Below the pieces are notes generated by a model. It saw only the letters and a program-made list of their open reading frames with translations, had not been told where the DNA came from and made no database searches. A stretch of DNA of 64,000 nucleotides, from NCBI GenBank assembly GCA_032718475.1, contig JAUCBJ010004899.1, positions 1 through 64,000 of the forward strand, written 5' to 3'. The position numbers and the translations under genes are program-made. Of this stretch, positions 33,185 to 44,628 are shown piece after piece; the stretch's first letter is position 1, and every line of letters starts with the position of its first letter. Source of the DNA: Nemertoderma westbladi. Its lineage: Eukaryota > Xenacoelomorpha > Nemertodermatida > Nemertodermatidae.

Positions 33185-35755
33185 AACGAATGCCTGTTCA
33201 CCACCATGGGTGTTCTTCCACACCCTTAACACACTTTAATGCAAGTCTGCATCAATCACCTACATCGCCCTGGGTCTATAGCAATAGTGTTAACCGAAAT
33301 TCCGTCCATCTTGAGGATTTTATCTCTGGAAATGGATTGTTTTCGGCTGGAACCCAGTTCAAGAAGCGAACTGGAAAGCTATGGACTCATAGTGGACCCA
33401 GTGGTCACAAGTCCCAGATAGACCATATTCTGTTTCGTAGGAAATACAGGAGCTCTATACAAGACTGTAATGCATTTACACTTCGACCCTTCTCCAGTGA
33501 TCACCGCCTTATTGTGGCCAAGGTAAGACTTAGTCTGCGTGCTAGCAGAACAACGAAATCTGCCTTGCCGCGGCATGACTGGTCCTCTCTGTTGCAACAG
33601 CCAAGTGTGAGATCCAGCTTCACGCTACAGCTGAGCAACAGGTATGAGGCTCTTGCCTCTGAGGCGGCAGATCACTGTGAGGGCTATACTGCCTTTACAG
33701 AAGCAGTTAAGTTAGCAGCTGCAGAAACAGTTCCTGTATACCCTCGAAACAGGAAAAGGGCCCCCTGGACTAACAACAAAATTCAGAAGTGCCGAAATGA
33801 CCTTCATAAGGCGCAGAAAGAGTCCCGACTCAAACAGACTACAGCGGCCAAGAATGCAGTTAAGGCTGCATCTAGGTCCCTGAACAGGCAGTACTCTGTT
33901 AATCTACAGGAGCTAATAAACCAACAGGTTGATGCCATCAATGATGCTGACGACAGCAAGCAATCATCCCAGGCATGGAAATCGATCAATTTGCTTACTG
34001 GGCGGAAAAGCCAACCAACCACCAAGGTTAAGGCTGAATCACCAGCCGATCGCCTCAATGGTTGGAAAGCCCACTTTGAAAAGCTCCTCAATAATGACAG
34101 GGTATTGCCTGATAACTTTATAGAAGTAAAAGTGTCTGAGTCTGTACTCCCAGATATTCCCATTGGCGATATCTCCTTTGCAGAAGTGAAGGCTGCTGCA
34201 AAGAGCATTAAAACCAATCGTGCCAGTGGAGTAGATGGTGTTCCCCCTGAGGTCTTTAAAATACCTCAGTGTTTACAGCTCATCTATCCCATCATAGTAG
34301 ACATGTACCGAACAACAAGAGTCCCGCAAGAAATGAAAACAAATAAGTTGGTGCCAGTTCCCAAGAATGGCAACCTAACACTCTATGGTTCTTTTCGGGG
34401 AATCTCATTGATCTCGATTGCTGCAAAGCTATACAATAGGATTATATTAAATCGCATCAGGGATCCCATTGAGAGACTGCTCCGTGGAAATCAGAATGGG
34501 TTCCGTAAAGGTCGTGGGACCATGGAGCCCATTTTGGCACTTAGAAGGATAATTGAAGAATTATCAAAAAAGAAAGACAGGCATCTGGCTGTTATCTTTG
34601 TTGACTTCTTCAAGGCCTTTGATTCAGTCTCTCGCTCACGTATGTTCAGCATACTTTCATTATATGGGATTCCTGATTAAATTATTGCAGCAATCAGATC
34701 AGTATACGATGGTTCGACAACATTTGTATCTACTATTGACGGTGACACAGAACCATTTGAAGTGTTATGGGGCGTCCTCCAAGGAGACACACTTGCACCA
34801 TTCTTGTTCATTATTGTGGTTGACTATGTTCTACGCATGTCCTTAGATCATCATAATGATGATGGGGTGATGATAACTCCACCTACTGGCTCCAGAAGTC
34901 GAGGAAATCCTGCTAAGAACTGATCTAGACTTTGCTGATGACTTAGGAGTACTCTCAGAATCATTAGAGGGAGCCCAACGGCTCCTCAGCCCATTAGAAC
35001 ATGCTGCTTCTAGTGTTGGTCTTTTTATTAACTCCAGAAAGACCAAAATATTGACAGTTAACTTCGAAAGTCCTCAGCAAGTCTCTGATCCGATGAGCAT
35101 AAGCTCAAAGGATGGTATGCTTGAGCATGTGGACGACTTCTGTTACCAGGGATCATGGATCCGGAAGTCAGGTGAGGACCTTCGAATACGTAAGGGAAAG
35201 GCATGGGCAGCCTTGAATAGGCTTTCCAGGATTTGGAAGTCACCGAGAATTAATCGGAAACTTAAGGTCCGATTATTTAGAGCAGCAGTAGTTCCAGTAC
35301 TCCTCTACGGGAGTCCATGCTGGGCTCTAACTGCTGAGGACACCAAATCTCTGGATCGCACATTCACAAGAATGCTACGCCGGGTTCATTGTGTCAAGTA
35401 CAATGCACAGTGTGCATTGCACACATCTCCAACCAGACACTATATAACATTGGAGGTGTCTCATTGGTTCCCCCAAGCATGACACTAGAACAAAATCGCC
35501 TCCGCTTTGCAGGACATTGCTTTCGCCGTGAGGACCAGCCAGTGCATAATCTTGTACTTTGGCAGCCTCATGGAGTGAATAAGCATGGTGGACAGCCCAT
35601 GACTTTCTTGAGACGCATCTTAAAGGACACTGGCCTTGAAGATGCGGATGATCTAGCAAATGTCATGGGTGATAGGGAGTTGTGGCGGTGCAATTTTGTT
35701 GACAAGCCGGCACAGCATTCTTAATAATGCAGCTGCAATGCAGCATACCGATCCT
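33185..35755 (+). mobile_element. RTE-like non-LTR retrotransposon, decayed
   Basis: 5'-truncated LINE. It starts within the AP-endonuclease domain (HKSQIDHILFRR, SSDHRLIVAKVRLSLR at about 33400-33540), continues through RT motifs and ends in a short TAG-type tail near 35740-35755. Segments resembling CTTCCACAGTAAAC with a following CACTCTGTT occur on both sides (about 33154 and 35766), a possible diverged target duplication. Other copies of the same family are at 14.86-15.35, about 58.74-59.22 (related) and 61.75-62.34 kb. Confidence 0.85.
33190..35724 (+). pseudogene. LINE endonuclease/reverse transcriptase frame, broken
   Basis: The first part (33190-34680, 496 codons) has the endonuclease C-terminus, the RT fingers (YGSFRGISLISIAAKLYNRI, NQNGFRKGRGTMEP) and motif A (FVDFFKAFDSV). 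A TAA at 34678-34680 interrupts it. The same frame continues with the GVLQGDTLAPFLFI segment, then shifts before the motif C DFADDL (34928-34945), which is in another frame. The RT C-terminal part runs from 35051. A further ~14-bp duplication near 35405 shifts the frame again before the last 100 codons (RLRFAGHCFRRED). These breaks make the copy non-functional. Assignment to the RTE/BovB side of the LINE tree is by motif appearance only. Confidence 0.85.
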
Positions 35756-36115
35756 AGTAGTAGTGTTCTTCCACAGTAAACCCTTCTACTCTGTTTCCCA
35801 AGTTTAATCTTTTATAAACTTTTTAAATCACTTTGTTCCTTTAGGCCTGACAATGATCCAATTTTCTAAACCTACGATTCCCTCTCATGATTCTAATCTA
35901 CTAAAATTCATTCACCTGGAATTAGTAAGAAATTCACATTCGCCCATATCTTGACTGAGAAGGCTATCAGCTGAATAAAATATTTTATTCCAAAATTGTA
36001 ACATTACTCAACCCCGATAGTATTAACAGCGAGTTGTTATTTAGCACTTTACAACTTTAGAGGACATTACAGCATTGTATTGGCCTGTACATTTAGTATT
36101 GTATTTGGTGTTATC
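35756..36115. other. Non-coding, no gene supported
   Basis: AT-rich; nothing recognised. Confidence 0.35.
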
Positions 36116-36198
36116 GTTTACGTGGTAACCCATGACGGCGTTAAGTAATGTCCACTAAGGGGACATTACTTAACGCCGTCATTGGATACCACGTAAAC
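36116..36198. repeat. Strong hairpin, 38-bp arms, 7-nt loop
   Basis: The arms 36116-36153 and 36161-36198 are inverted copies with two mismatches; the arm starts GTTTACGTGGTA and ends TTAAGTAATGTCC. Possibly a minimal MITE. The ACTTAACG core is shared with the hairpin at 13914-14041. Confidence 0.8.
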
Positions 36199-36454
36199 AA
36201 TAGGTGGAAATTTGCCTGACAGCCAGATAGGCCTACTGCATTACCTACCGGTAGGCGGGGTATAGCTATTAATAACCAGTAGGGCCTAGCTATATTATTA
36301 TAACATGGCTCCAAACGCCGCGATAAATATAAGCTAACTTATTTATAACATAATTTATGTCATTTTTACAATTATTTATACAGCAACTAATATAATTTGT
36401 GCAGTTTCTATCACTTATAAATATATGTGCAATTATTTCGTAATGTTACAATTT

Positions 36455-36605
36455 TGGAATAAAACTACATACATACTTGTTGCAAAGTACTTTACAGTGT
36501 TCTGATCCTCGTGGCTTTATTTTCACTCACTCACTAACGTTCGTTCGTGTAACAAAGCCACTCGGATCATCACACTGTAAAAGTGCTACTTTACACACAA
36601 GTATG
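36455..36605. repeat. Imperfect palindromic MITE
   Basis: CATACTTGTTGCAAAGTACT with later TTTACAGTGTTCTGATC on the left pairs with AAAGCCACTCGGATCATCAC and ACACAAGTATG on the right, around a CACTCACTCAC centre. Confidence 0.55.
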
Positions 36606-37170
36606 TAAATAATTATAACACACACTAATGCTACCCTATGAAGAATTTCAAGTTTGTAGCTTAAGAGTTTACGTAGTAGGGCCTCAGCAAACAGTATGGG
36701 TATACTAAGTACAATAATCTTGGCAACCTCATCGATTTATACTAAGCCTGAGTAGAAATCCATTACATAAGCTATTTTTCATCATGTACACCGTCAGCTG
36801 TATTGGTGTTATTTTACCAATGCGTCTATGGCACTTTTCTTTATTTCATTTTTTGCAAAAACTAATGACTGTATTTTTCTGAAAATTGCTTTATACACCC
36901 ATTCAAACCATACACTAGGAGGGAACTAAAAACAACAAAATTGACCGGATAGTTTCGGAGCCTATCGTGTGACAAACAGACAAACAAACAGACACGATTT
37001 TCTTACAGTACATCGGAAGATTTGCAAATTAAATTAATTGTTCGATGAGGAATGAGGTGCAGTTTTTCTCTACCTTACCTACCTATATCATTAACGATTT
37101 TGCGATCTATGCCGTTATCAATAACATGAGTTTTGCCCATGACTCATCGCATATCTTAACAATTTCTAAA
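36606..37170. other. Non-coding, no gene supported
   Basis: GACAAACAGACAAACAAACAGACA-like simple sequence near 36970; otherwise featureless. Confidence 0.35.
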
Positions 37171-37174
37171 AAAC

Positions 37175-38432
37175 ACTCTCTTATTTTTGGCCATAACTCA
37201 GCGAGTTTTGATCGTACGGAGCTGATTTTGGGCTCATTCTGTTTGGAATATAACGATTTTATTCTAATCCTTTTATGATTTTATTATGTTTTCCATTCAA
37301 AAACGCTCTGAAAAACACAACTTTTTAAAAATTATGTTTCAACATTCCAGATTTTGCACACTAATAGATCAGAAATTGTTGGTTTCAAAAATATATTGGT
37401 TTAACCCTTTGAGCCCTAAGGACGTATATATACGTCCTCAACAGTGTCCTAAGGACGTATATATACGTCCTGGTGTTAATTGCTGCCAATGGGGATGATT
37501 CAAGTTTAGGTTATTCTAGCAGTGTTTATCCATCGCTTAGGACACTATACTATCCGTTTTAGTTAAAAAATAGTGATCTGGTGTTTGAGTTAGAGGTTGG
37601 AATTCAACCAATCAGTGATGAGCTCCTTTTCAGAGAAAGCAGGCTGCTTATTGAAAGCAGATTGATTGTACCTTGTACAGTATGATATGGCAGAGGTTTG
37701 AATGAGTAGCCCTTGAGAATTCCAACCAATCAGAGTTTATTTCCCTGTCAAGTTTCCACTGTAATAATCTACTTTGTAAATAAATAAATACATGACTGAA
37801 AAGTGAAAAGTGAAAACCTGGTATTCTTCATATTGGTGAATTACGTAATTGTATTTTGTAAATAGAATAATGGGTATGATGATTGTTCCTGTACTAGCAT
37901 CCTGGTGGATTATTGTGGTAATTCTGCAATAATGATGCTATATTGCATTTTAGTATTACAATAATTATTCACTTATATTTATCATTCATTCACAGTTTAG
38001 GGCTCCAGGGCTCTGCCTTGATAAATGCTTTCCAGATTATCATAAATAAGTCATATAGATTATACCGATACCATAAATAGACCATGAAATATAATAATAT
38101 ATATGATATAGTTCAGAAAAATAAATATTTTTTTCATTTTTTAATTTTCAAAAATTATTTTTTTTTCAATTAAAAAAAAATTTTAATTAAATTTTTTTTT
38201 TAATTTTTGAAAATTTAATTTTTTTTAATTAAAAAAATATGAAGAATATCAATCATGACACCTTTTAAGATAAAAGTCAAATCATTTTAAAAATGTGTCA
38301 TAACTTCTAGATGATTGGCATTGCCGTAAATGTGTTTTAAAGTTTGCTTAATTTTTAGGTTCTGGGGGGCTATTTAAAAAAGGGCCTAGTAACCAAAGGG
38401 TTAAGGGTTTTTATTTTGCGGCATTGCAATAA
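37175..38432. repeat. Third family A arm, split by an insertion
   Basis: 37175-37404 matches the left arm at 6.90-7.15 kb: TTATTTTTGGCCATAACT, GGGCTCATTCTGTTTGGAAT, then TTTCAAAAAT. The match resumes at 38401-38432 with GGGTTTTTATTTTGCGGCAT. In the 6.9-kb copy the same two blocks are contiguous (about 7130-7170). Confidence 0.8.
37405..38400. mobile_element. piggyBac-type non-autonomous element, 996 bp
   Basis: Flanked by TTAA at 37401-37404 and 38401-38404, with short TIRs CCCTTTG at 37405-37411 and CAAAGGG at 38394-38400. Removing the element and one TTAA restores continuity with the paralogous copy at 7.1 kb, which lacks it. TTAA targeting and CCC-starting TIRs are piggyBac hallmarks. The interior has two copies of the 20-bp palindrome AGGACGTATATATACGTCCT (about 37420 and 37453) near the left end and a T/A-rich block at 38.12-38.24 kb; no transposase frame. 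Confidence 0.88.
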
Positions 38433-38472
38433 TTACGTCTCAAATACATCATAATCGTTGTTGCTCTTTAAG

Positions 38473-38843
38473 CATTTTATTTATAGGAAGGGATCTAGGG
38501 GTCTTAACCTCAAATGATAAGTTTATTTTACTGAAAATAACTTATCTTTTATTGGCGCAATTGTAGGACTAATCCCATCATATGCGTACTTTTTAACCGG
38601 GTGGTGTACAAATTTAAGAATCGCGTAATTTTTTCTTGAAATGAATATCTCATATCTCTCCAAACCACGTACGCGTTTCGACCTTACTGGGTCTCATCAG
38701 CGTGGTGTCGGATTTGAACCTGGGACCTCGAGGTAGAAGCCGAGACTACAACCACTAGGCCCCTAGGTAAAGACCCCTAGATCCCTTCCTATAAATAAAA
38801 TGCATAATAACAAACACCTCGAAAAATACAGCTTGCCAACACA
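38473..38843 (-). mobile_element. tRNA-like SINE candidate inside inverted repeats
   Basis: A 15-bp direct repeat TTGTTGCTCTTTAAG (38458-38472 and 38844-38858) flanks 371 bp. On the minus strand a tRNA-like head has an A-box-like TAGTGGTTGTAGTC (about 38745-38758) and a B-box GGTTCAAATCC (38710-38720). The segment is also bounded by a ~34-bp inverted pair (38472-38505 and 38768-38802, reading GGAAGGGATCTAGGGGTCTT), which is unusual for a SINE. The head lacks a clean cloverleaf, so it is not a functional tRNA gene. Confidence 0.6.
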
Positions 38844-38858
38844 TTGTTGCTCTTTAAG

Positions 38859-39780
38859 GGGAGATGGTACCACAGAACTTTTCAAAAATTGAAAAATTTT
38901 CGAAATTTTTTTTTCATTAATTCTAAATCAGAATTTAACATAGATTTCAGAAATCGAAATCCTAACATCACATCATAAGCTTAAGTTGTCTGTTTTTCTG
39001 TTTGTCTGTCTATTGATCTGTTTTTCTGTTTGTCAACAAATTATGGATATAAAAATGTACAGCACCTAACTAAAATTATTGCTTCATGGGTTTTCCTGGT
39101 CGCGGATTTCATTTCCGGGGTCAGTTTTCAAATTTGACGTAATCTAGTTTATCTGGTTGTTTGTCCGTCTGTCGGTCAAAAACATAACGAATCACACTAC
39201 GTTACTAAAATTTTCACTGTGGGGTTTTAAGGTCGGTGATTTCATTTCTGGTGTTATCTTTCCTGTTTGGAGGAGTCTATTATGCCTGTATATTTGTCTG
39301 TCAGTCGATCTGTCTGTCAAGAAAGACATACAGACAGACTTAAACAGACAGTCTAGGTTCATTCAATTATTAAAAATGACATGGGAAATGAAATCAGCGA
39401 CTAGGAAAACTCCCATATCAGAAATTATAGTAAAGTGATGTGTTTACTTATATTTTATAGGTGAGACCGACAGTCAGTCAGACAGACAGACAGATAGACA
39501 TACAGGCAGTCCAGATGTCATCAAATAAACAGACATTTTAGGTTCAGTCAAATATTAAAATTGACATCAGAAATGGAATCAGTGACTAGGAAAACCCCCA
39601 TATCAGAAATGATAGTAAAGTGGTGTGCTTACAGTAATTATTTATTGTCTGTGAGATTGACAGTCAGACAGACAGGCAGAATGACAGACAAACAGACAGT
39701 CCAGATGTCATCAAACATTAAAGCAGATATCAGAAATGAATTCAGCGACTGCGAAAATCCTTAAATCGTAAATTTTGGTT
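38859..39780. repeat. Degenerate tandem/inverted GACAGACAG region
   Basis: Repeated blocks of the type CAGCGACTAGGAAAACTCCC (39397, 39584, partly 39744) occur about 160-190 bp apart, each followed by ATATCAGAAAT and separated by GACAGACAGACAG runs. Inverted versions with TCTGTTTGTCTGTC lie at 38.99-39.32 kb. Confidence 0.55.
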
Positions 39781-40495
39781 CGCTGGAGTAGTTTATTATA
39801 CAGTATTTTGGCTTATTTTTGGAATTTCCCTCGTTTTACATAAAATTAGCGGGAAGGTTTGAAAACGTAATTTAATGCGTTTTTCTCAGCATCTTATTTT
39901 TCGTGAAATTTAGAAATAAATGCACCTTTTTCTCGAGAACGGCTTGATGGAATTGGCTGAAATTTTAGTAGTGAGACACAATAATTGTGGAACCTCTTAA
40001 AACATATGTTTACAACAATTATCAAATGTAATTCTAATATAAACTTCGTAAATGTGTCATTTTTTGGTTTGTGGTGCAATTAAGTGACCCTCAAACATAG
40101 ACACAAAAAAAAAATTTCAAATTTTTTTAGGTTCTAGGTGTGTCTCGATAGTTACTCCGCCCTTCTGGAAATTTTCATGAAATTCCATCTTGTAGAACGA
40201 GTGTAATGGGTACCTACTGTACATGTGTTAATAGTAAAATGTATGGGGATTTGACCGAAAACCCACCCGTAAGGTTCGTCCCATAATTTACGTACTATTC
40301 AAAATGACAGAGTTTACCTTCTTCTTCCTTTTTAATTATTTCAGTTAATAATAAGTACTAATTAATTTACCGGTAAATAATATATTTTAATTATGGAAAA
40401 CCAAACAGGATGCTTGTCGGTTTTCGGCCAAAGGGCCCCATTACAAATCATTAATCATTAATTTACATCATGAATACTATATTGTTCGTATATAA
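39781..40495. other. Non-coding, no gene supported
   Basis: No domain-bearing frame or clear repeat. Confidence 0.35.
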
Positions 40496-41785
40496 AACAC
40501 GAAGTGGGGCCTTCGCGCAGCACGTGACTTAAGTTTAATTTAAGTACTAATTCGAAAGTATTACTGTATTAGCAAATTTTAAGCAGATTTCGCCTAATCA
40601 CTTTTTACCTCTTTCATTTCTATTCAGACATTTCTGACTCTAGCGGTATAGTGAGAACTGAAGATGGATTAGGGTCTCCAGCCCCACAAAGACACAGCCT
40701 ATGGATGAATAGTACATACGTACATCGGCCAAGTTTCATCTTGAATAACGGATAACGAAATGAAAGACGGATCTCACTTTCAGAAATTTCGTCGTATAGC
40801 GGCAGACCGATTAAATCTCCCCCCCCCCCCACAAAGACGCAGCATGTGGTCCAGAATATATGGCAAGATTCAGCTTAAACTGATTAAAATCAATGAGACG
40901 GGAGAATCTATTCACTTTCAGGCATAAAGTAGTCCTATAGCGGGTGACTGTTGAACTGATTTTCAACAAAACAAATTTTCAACTTGGCAGCTTTAAATTC
41001 GACAAAGTTATAAGCAAGTCAATATCATAACGACGACAACGATTTCACTTTCAGACATTTGGCCCTCTAGCGGCAGACTGGAGAACTGCAGATGGATTCG
41101 CCTCCTTTGAAAGTCACAGCTAATGGTCTAATACATATCTGCCAAGTTTCAGCTTAAACGGATTAAAAGCAAAGAAATGGGAGGGCATTTAATGTTTAGA
41201 CATGTGGCCCTCTAGCGGGAGACCATTGCACTGATGGTGTCTGAAAGTCTCTCAAAAATCTCAACTTTAGCTCATATTGATACCTACAAATTTTCAACTT
41301 GGCAGCTTTAAATCCGACAAAGTTATTAGCATGTCAAAATTGTAACGACGACAACGATTTCACTTTCAGACCTTTGGCCCTCTAGCGGCAGACTGGAGAA
41401 CTGCAGATGGATTCGCCTCCTTTGAAAGTCACAGCTAATGGTCTAATACATATCTGCCAAGTTTCAGCTTAAACGGATTAAAAGCAAAGAAATGGGAGGG
41501 CATTTAATGTTTAGACATGTGGCCCTCTAGCGGGAGACCATTGCACTGATGGTGTCTGAAAGTCTCTCAAAAATCTCAACTTTTGCTCATATTGATACCT
41601 ACAAATTTTCAACTTGGCAGCTTTAAATCCGACAAAGTTATTAGCATGTCAAAATCGTAACGACGGCGACGATGACAACGACGACGACGACGACGACGAC
41701 GACAACTATTTGCATAAATTGACCCACCCCCTAACAGTGTCAATTCGCTAAGGCTCCGCCAACTTCGTGGCTCGCCCCACAAGAT
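40496..41785. mobile_element. Inverted-end element carrying a 315-bp tandem array
   Basis: The left end, ACACGAAGTGGGGCCTTCGC, resembles the inverse of the right end, GCTAAGGCTCCGCCAACTTC followed by GTGGCTCGCCCCAC (about 41747-41781). The same two ends bound the short element at 43873-44184. The interior consists of diverged and then near-identical copies of the CCCTCTAGCGGCAGACT unit. It ends in a (GAC)n run at about 41676-41703. Confidence 0.6.
41041..41670. repeat. Two near-identical 315-bp tandem units
   Basis: GATTTCACTTTCAGAC occurs at 41041 and 41356. The 315-bp units differ at only a few positions. Each has GGCCCTCTAGCGGCAGACTG, later CCCTCTAGCGGGAGACC and AACTTGGCAGCTTTAAAT. Older, more diverged copies precede at 40.6-41.04 kb, with a 12-C run at 40819-40830. 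Confidence 0.85.
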
Positions 41786-42292
41786 TGGATTTTCCTATCT
41801 ATCTATATTGCATCCTGATTGGTTAACCAAACTTTTCTAGCAATAAGGCACTCCATACCGTGTCAACCAGGAAGCTAATTTTATTGGCTTGTTTCTACAC
41901 GGTAACAGGTTCCCCCTCTCAGTTACTAACACAAATCTTATTGGGCGAAGGTTGCTCGCGGGCGAAGATTGCCTTGCGGGCGAAGGTTGTACGCAGGCGA
42001 AGATTGCACCCAAACGTGGCCACTTTACCCGCAACTTGGCCGGCAACTTTTAGAGCAACTTGGCTAGTTTGACTGTAAAATAGTGGGTACTGGTTCAGTA
42101 TGCGTACACCCCTCACCAAATTTTATATACGAGCTAGTTTTTGATAATTTCTTTTTTGAAATGTACCAGAACATGTTAGCCATTTTATTTTGAAAAAATA
42201 ATGTTCTAGAACAAATATTTTTTGTTCTAGAATATTTTTTAGACAAAGGCCTGGTTTGTATTTAAATTGCATGGGATAGATATAATACGTGT
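41786..42292. other. Non-coding with TTGTTCTAGAACAA palindromes
   Basis: TTGTTCTAGAACAA-type palindromes at about 42193-42235 and again near 43552. GCGGGCGAAGGTTG repeats at 41945-42005. No gene is supported. Confidence 0.4.
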
Positions 42293-43324
42293 GGGTCGTT
42301 CTCACAAAAAGTGGCCAAACTTTTATGTCCAAATGGCCATGCATTCACACGGTTATGTTTCCAAACGACACAGATTTAACCCCATGAACCTATATACCGA
42401 GCGGAAATCTGCTCATATTTAAGCAAATTTTCAACAGATTCCATTCACAACCTAGAGAATGACACCATTTCAAATATCGAAAATGCTTTTTTTTTGAAAT
42501 GTCACATTGAATTATTTTGAAATATTTGGCTTCTGAGCTAAAGCAATGAAAGCAAAGGTTCCACATACCATACATCAAATAAAGCAAATTGAATGCTCTT
42601 TCACATACTATTGGTGGTTTTAAACCGAAGCGACTCACATTTTATATATTTACTATTTACTAACAATTAGTTACGCCGTCACTACGATTTTGTCCACCAT
42701 GTAACGCTCGTTTTCATGACATGGTTTTTTTTTATTTATTCACAACATCTCCAAGTGAGATATTTCTAAACGGCGATTTATTTAGATATAAGCAAGTAAA
42801 ATAATTATACGAATTCGTTAATGAGAACTCGAGCATTGTGCGAAAACGTAAATCTTCAAAAATACCGTCATTAGGAATGTCCTCAATGTAACGCTATTTT
42901 GAATAGCGATAACTTTTGCCTTAGTAATCACATCAACACCATTGATGGCTCATATGGAAGTGCAATCGCAGATCTATCGAATCACATATTTGATTTTAAT
43001 ATAGTTTCAAAACAGACTATAGTCAACGCCATGCTAATGAAAAATGTCTTCAGCTTCTTTAGATTCTGTGAAATTCGTTCTGTGAAATGAAGGCTTCTGA
43101 TTGGCTAACAAGTAGCGTTACACCAGGGACAAAATGTTACATTGTGGACATTAGTTTTTCACGAATAAAACCTTACGACTTTACTAAAAAAAAACGGCCC
43201 ACCAGTGTATTCGAAATCGCCTCATCGAGAGCTCTCGAAATATGTATATATTTATATAGTTTTGACAAAAAAAAATTTGACATTTTTTTCACTAAATCTT
43301 GGCCACTTTTTGTGAGAACAACCC
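42293..43324. mobile_element. Inverted-repeat element, ~27-bp TIRs
   Basis: GGGTCGTTCTCACAAAAAGT followed by GGCCAAA (42293-42319) is matched in inverse at about 43298-43324. Secondary words TGTAACGCT / AGCGTTACA recur inside (42700, 42888, 43113). No coding frame. Confidence 0.6.
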
Positions 43325-43872
43325 GTGTATGAAATGAATAAAATAATTTTTTATTTAAATTTTGAAATTTTTTAATTCAATTATGATGATATGATAGCTA
43401 GTAAAATTGATGGTAGCTAATAAATAATAATAGAAATGATAAAAGTATTGTTCACAATAAATTTTTATTGTTTCACTAGCTAATAAAAAGTAATAGCTAA
43501 CACAAAATCAAAATTTCTAGCTACAATCTTACTGTCAGAAAGTCAAATATTTGTTCTAGAACAAAAACCTCAAGATAATAACTATTTACATACTTGTGTG
43601 TAAAGTACGCGTACGCATATTGTTCATGAAAAAAAGTAAGATTTTATATACAGCTAACTGTAATGTACTTCTAATTAAATGCTGCTATTTTAAGAAAAAT
43701 CTCAGTTATAAAATCGGTTCTAGAAGATCCAAATGGCCATCTTTTACAAAACCAATACTCACGATTGTTGCCCTAAAGTTGCTGAACATTTTGGTATATG
43801 TTTGATGACAAATGAGTAAAAAATTAAAAAGTAGTAGGGAATTTAGTGATGTAAAGAGTCAAAAGCAACACG
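43325..43872. other. AT-rich, no gene supported
   Basis: TAGCTAATAAA-type words at 43395-43500; nothing else recognised. Confidence 0.35.
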
Positions 43873-44184
43873 TTCGTGGGGTCTTCGCGCAGCACGAAGT
43901 GAGCAAAGCCTTTAGCATATGGGTACCATTAACGAGTTGTCTGCCGTTAGTCAGAAGTCTTCAACACAATACTCGTCCTCCTCTTGTGCCTCGTTGCGTT
44001 CGTTCGTTTTTGACGAAACTTCAGATTCTTTCTAAACTTTTGACGGAATACATACATACCAAGTTTCGTTTAATTTCATCATGGAATGACCGAGTTATTA
44101 GCGTTCAAAAATTTACGACGACAGACAACTCGCCAATGGCACCCATATGCTAAGGCTTCGCTCACTTCGTGGCTCGCCCCACAA
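43873..44184. mobile_element. MITE with CGAAGTGAGC ends
   Basis: A 312-bp element. TCGTGGGGTCTTCGCGCAGC then ACGAAGTGAGCAAAGCC and AGCATATGGGTACC on the left are inverse to GCACCCATATGCTAAGGCTT then CGCTCACTTCGTGGCTCGCC on the right. Short relative of 40496-41785. Confidence 0.65.
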
Positions 44185-44628
44185 TATCATCATATTATTA
44201 TCATTATGATAAAAATGTTGGTACAATGGTATAATCCCTCAAATAAAATACATATAAATTGGGTATAATTGTTCAAAACTCAAGTAATAAATCTTAAGTA
44301 GCCTACTTAGTAATGCATCATTCGTCTCAATTTCTAACTATAATGAGAAATCTCAAAGGTGTGCGTGAGAAAGATGAAAGAAATGATTGATAAAGATTAT
44401 TAGTAATAGGGCCGGCCTATATCACTCGTCTCATTTCCAAAATCTTAAAGGGGTTCGTGAGCGTGACACTATTGTAGTAGAACTCGATATTATAAAGGTG
44501 GAAGTTGAAAATGAAAATATATAAATAACTTATTGTAATTTTAATATCTAAACCCATATAATGAATCTAATGAAACAGTTATGAAGTTTTTGCAGTGTAA
44601 TAACCAATAAATATTAGTTAATTATTGA
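44185..44628. other. 3' flank of NDUFAF1
   Basis: No gene; two CTCGTCTCA...AAATCTCAAAGG-like repeats about 110 bp apart. Confidence 0.35.

Noticed and set aside
41676-41703. GAC/ACG run as a repeat array of CRISPR type
   Set aside because: Simple trinucleotide repeat without spacers; the DNA is eukaryotic.
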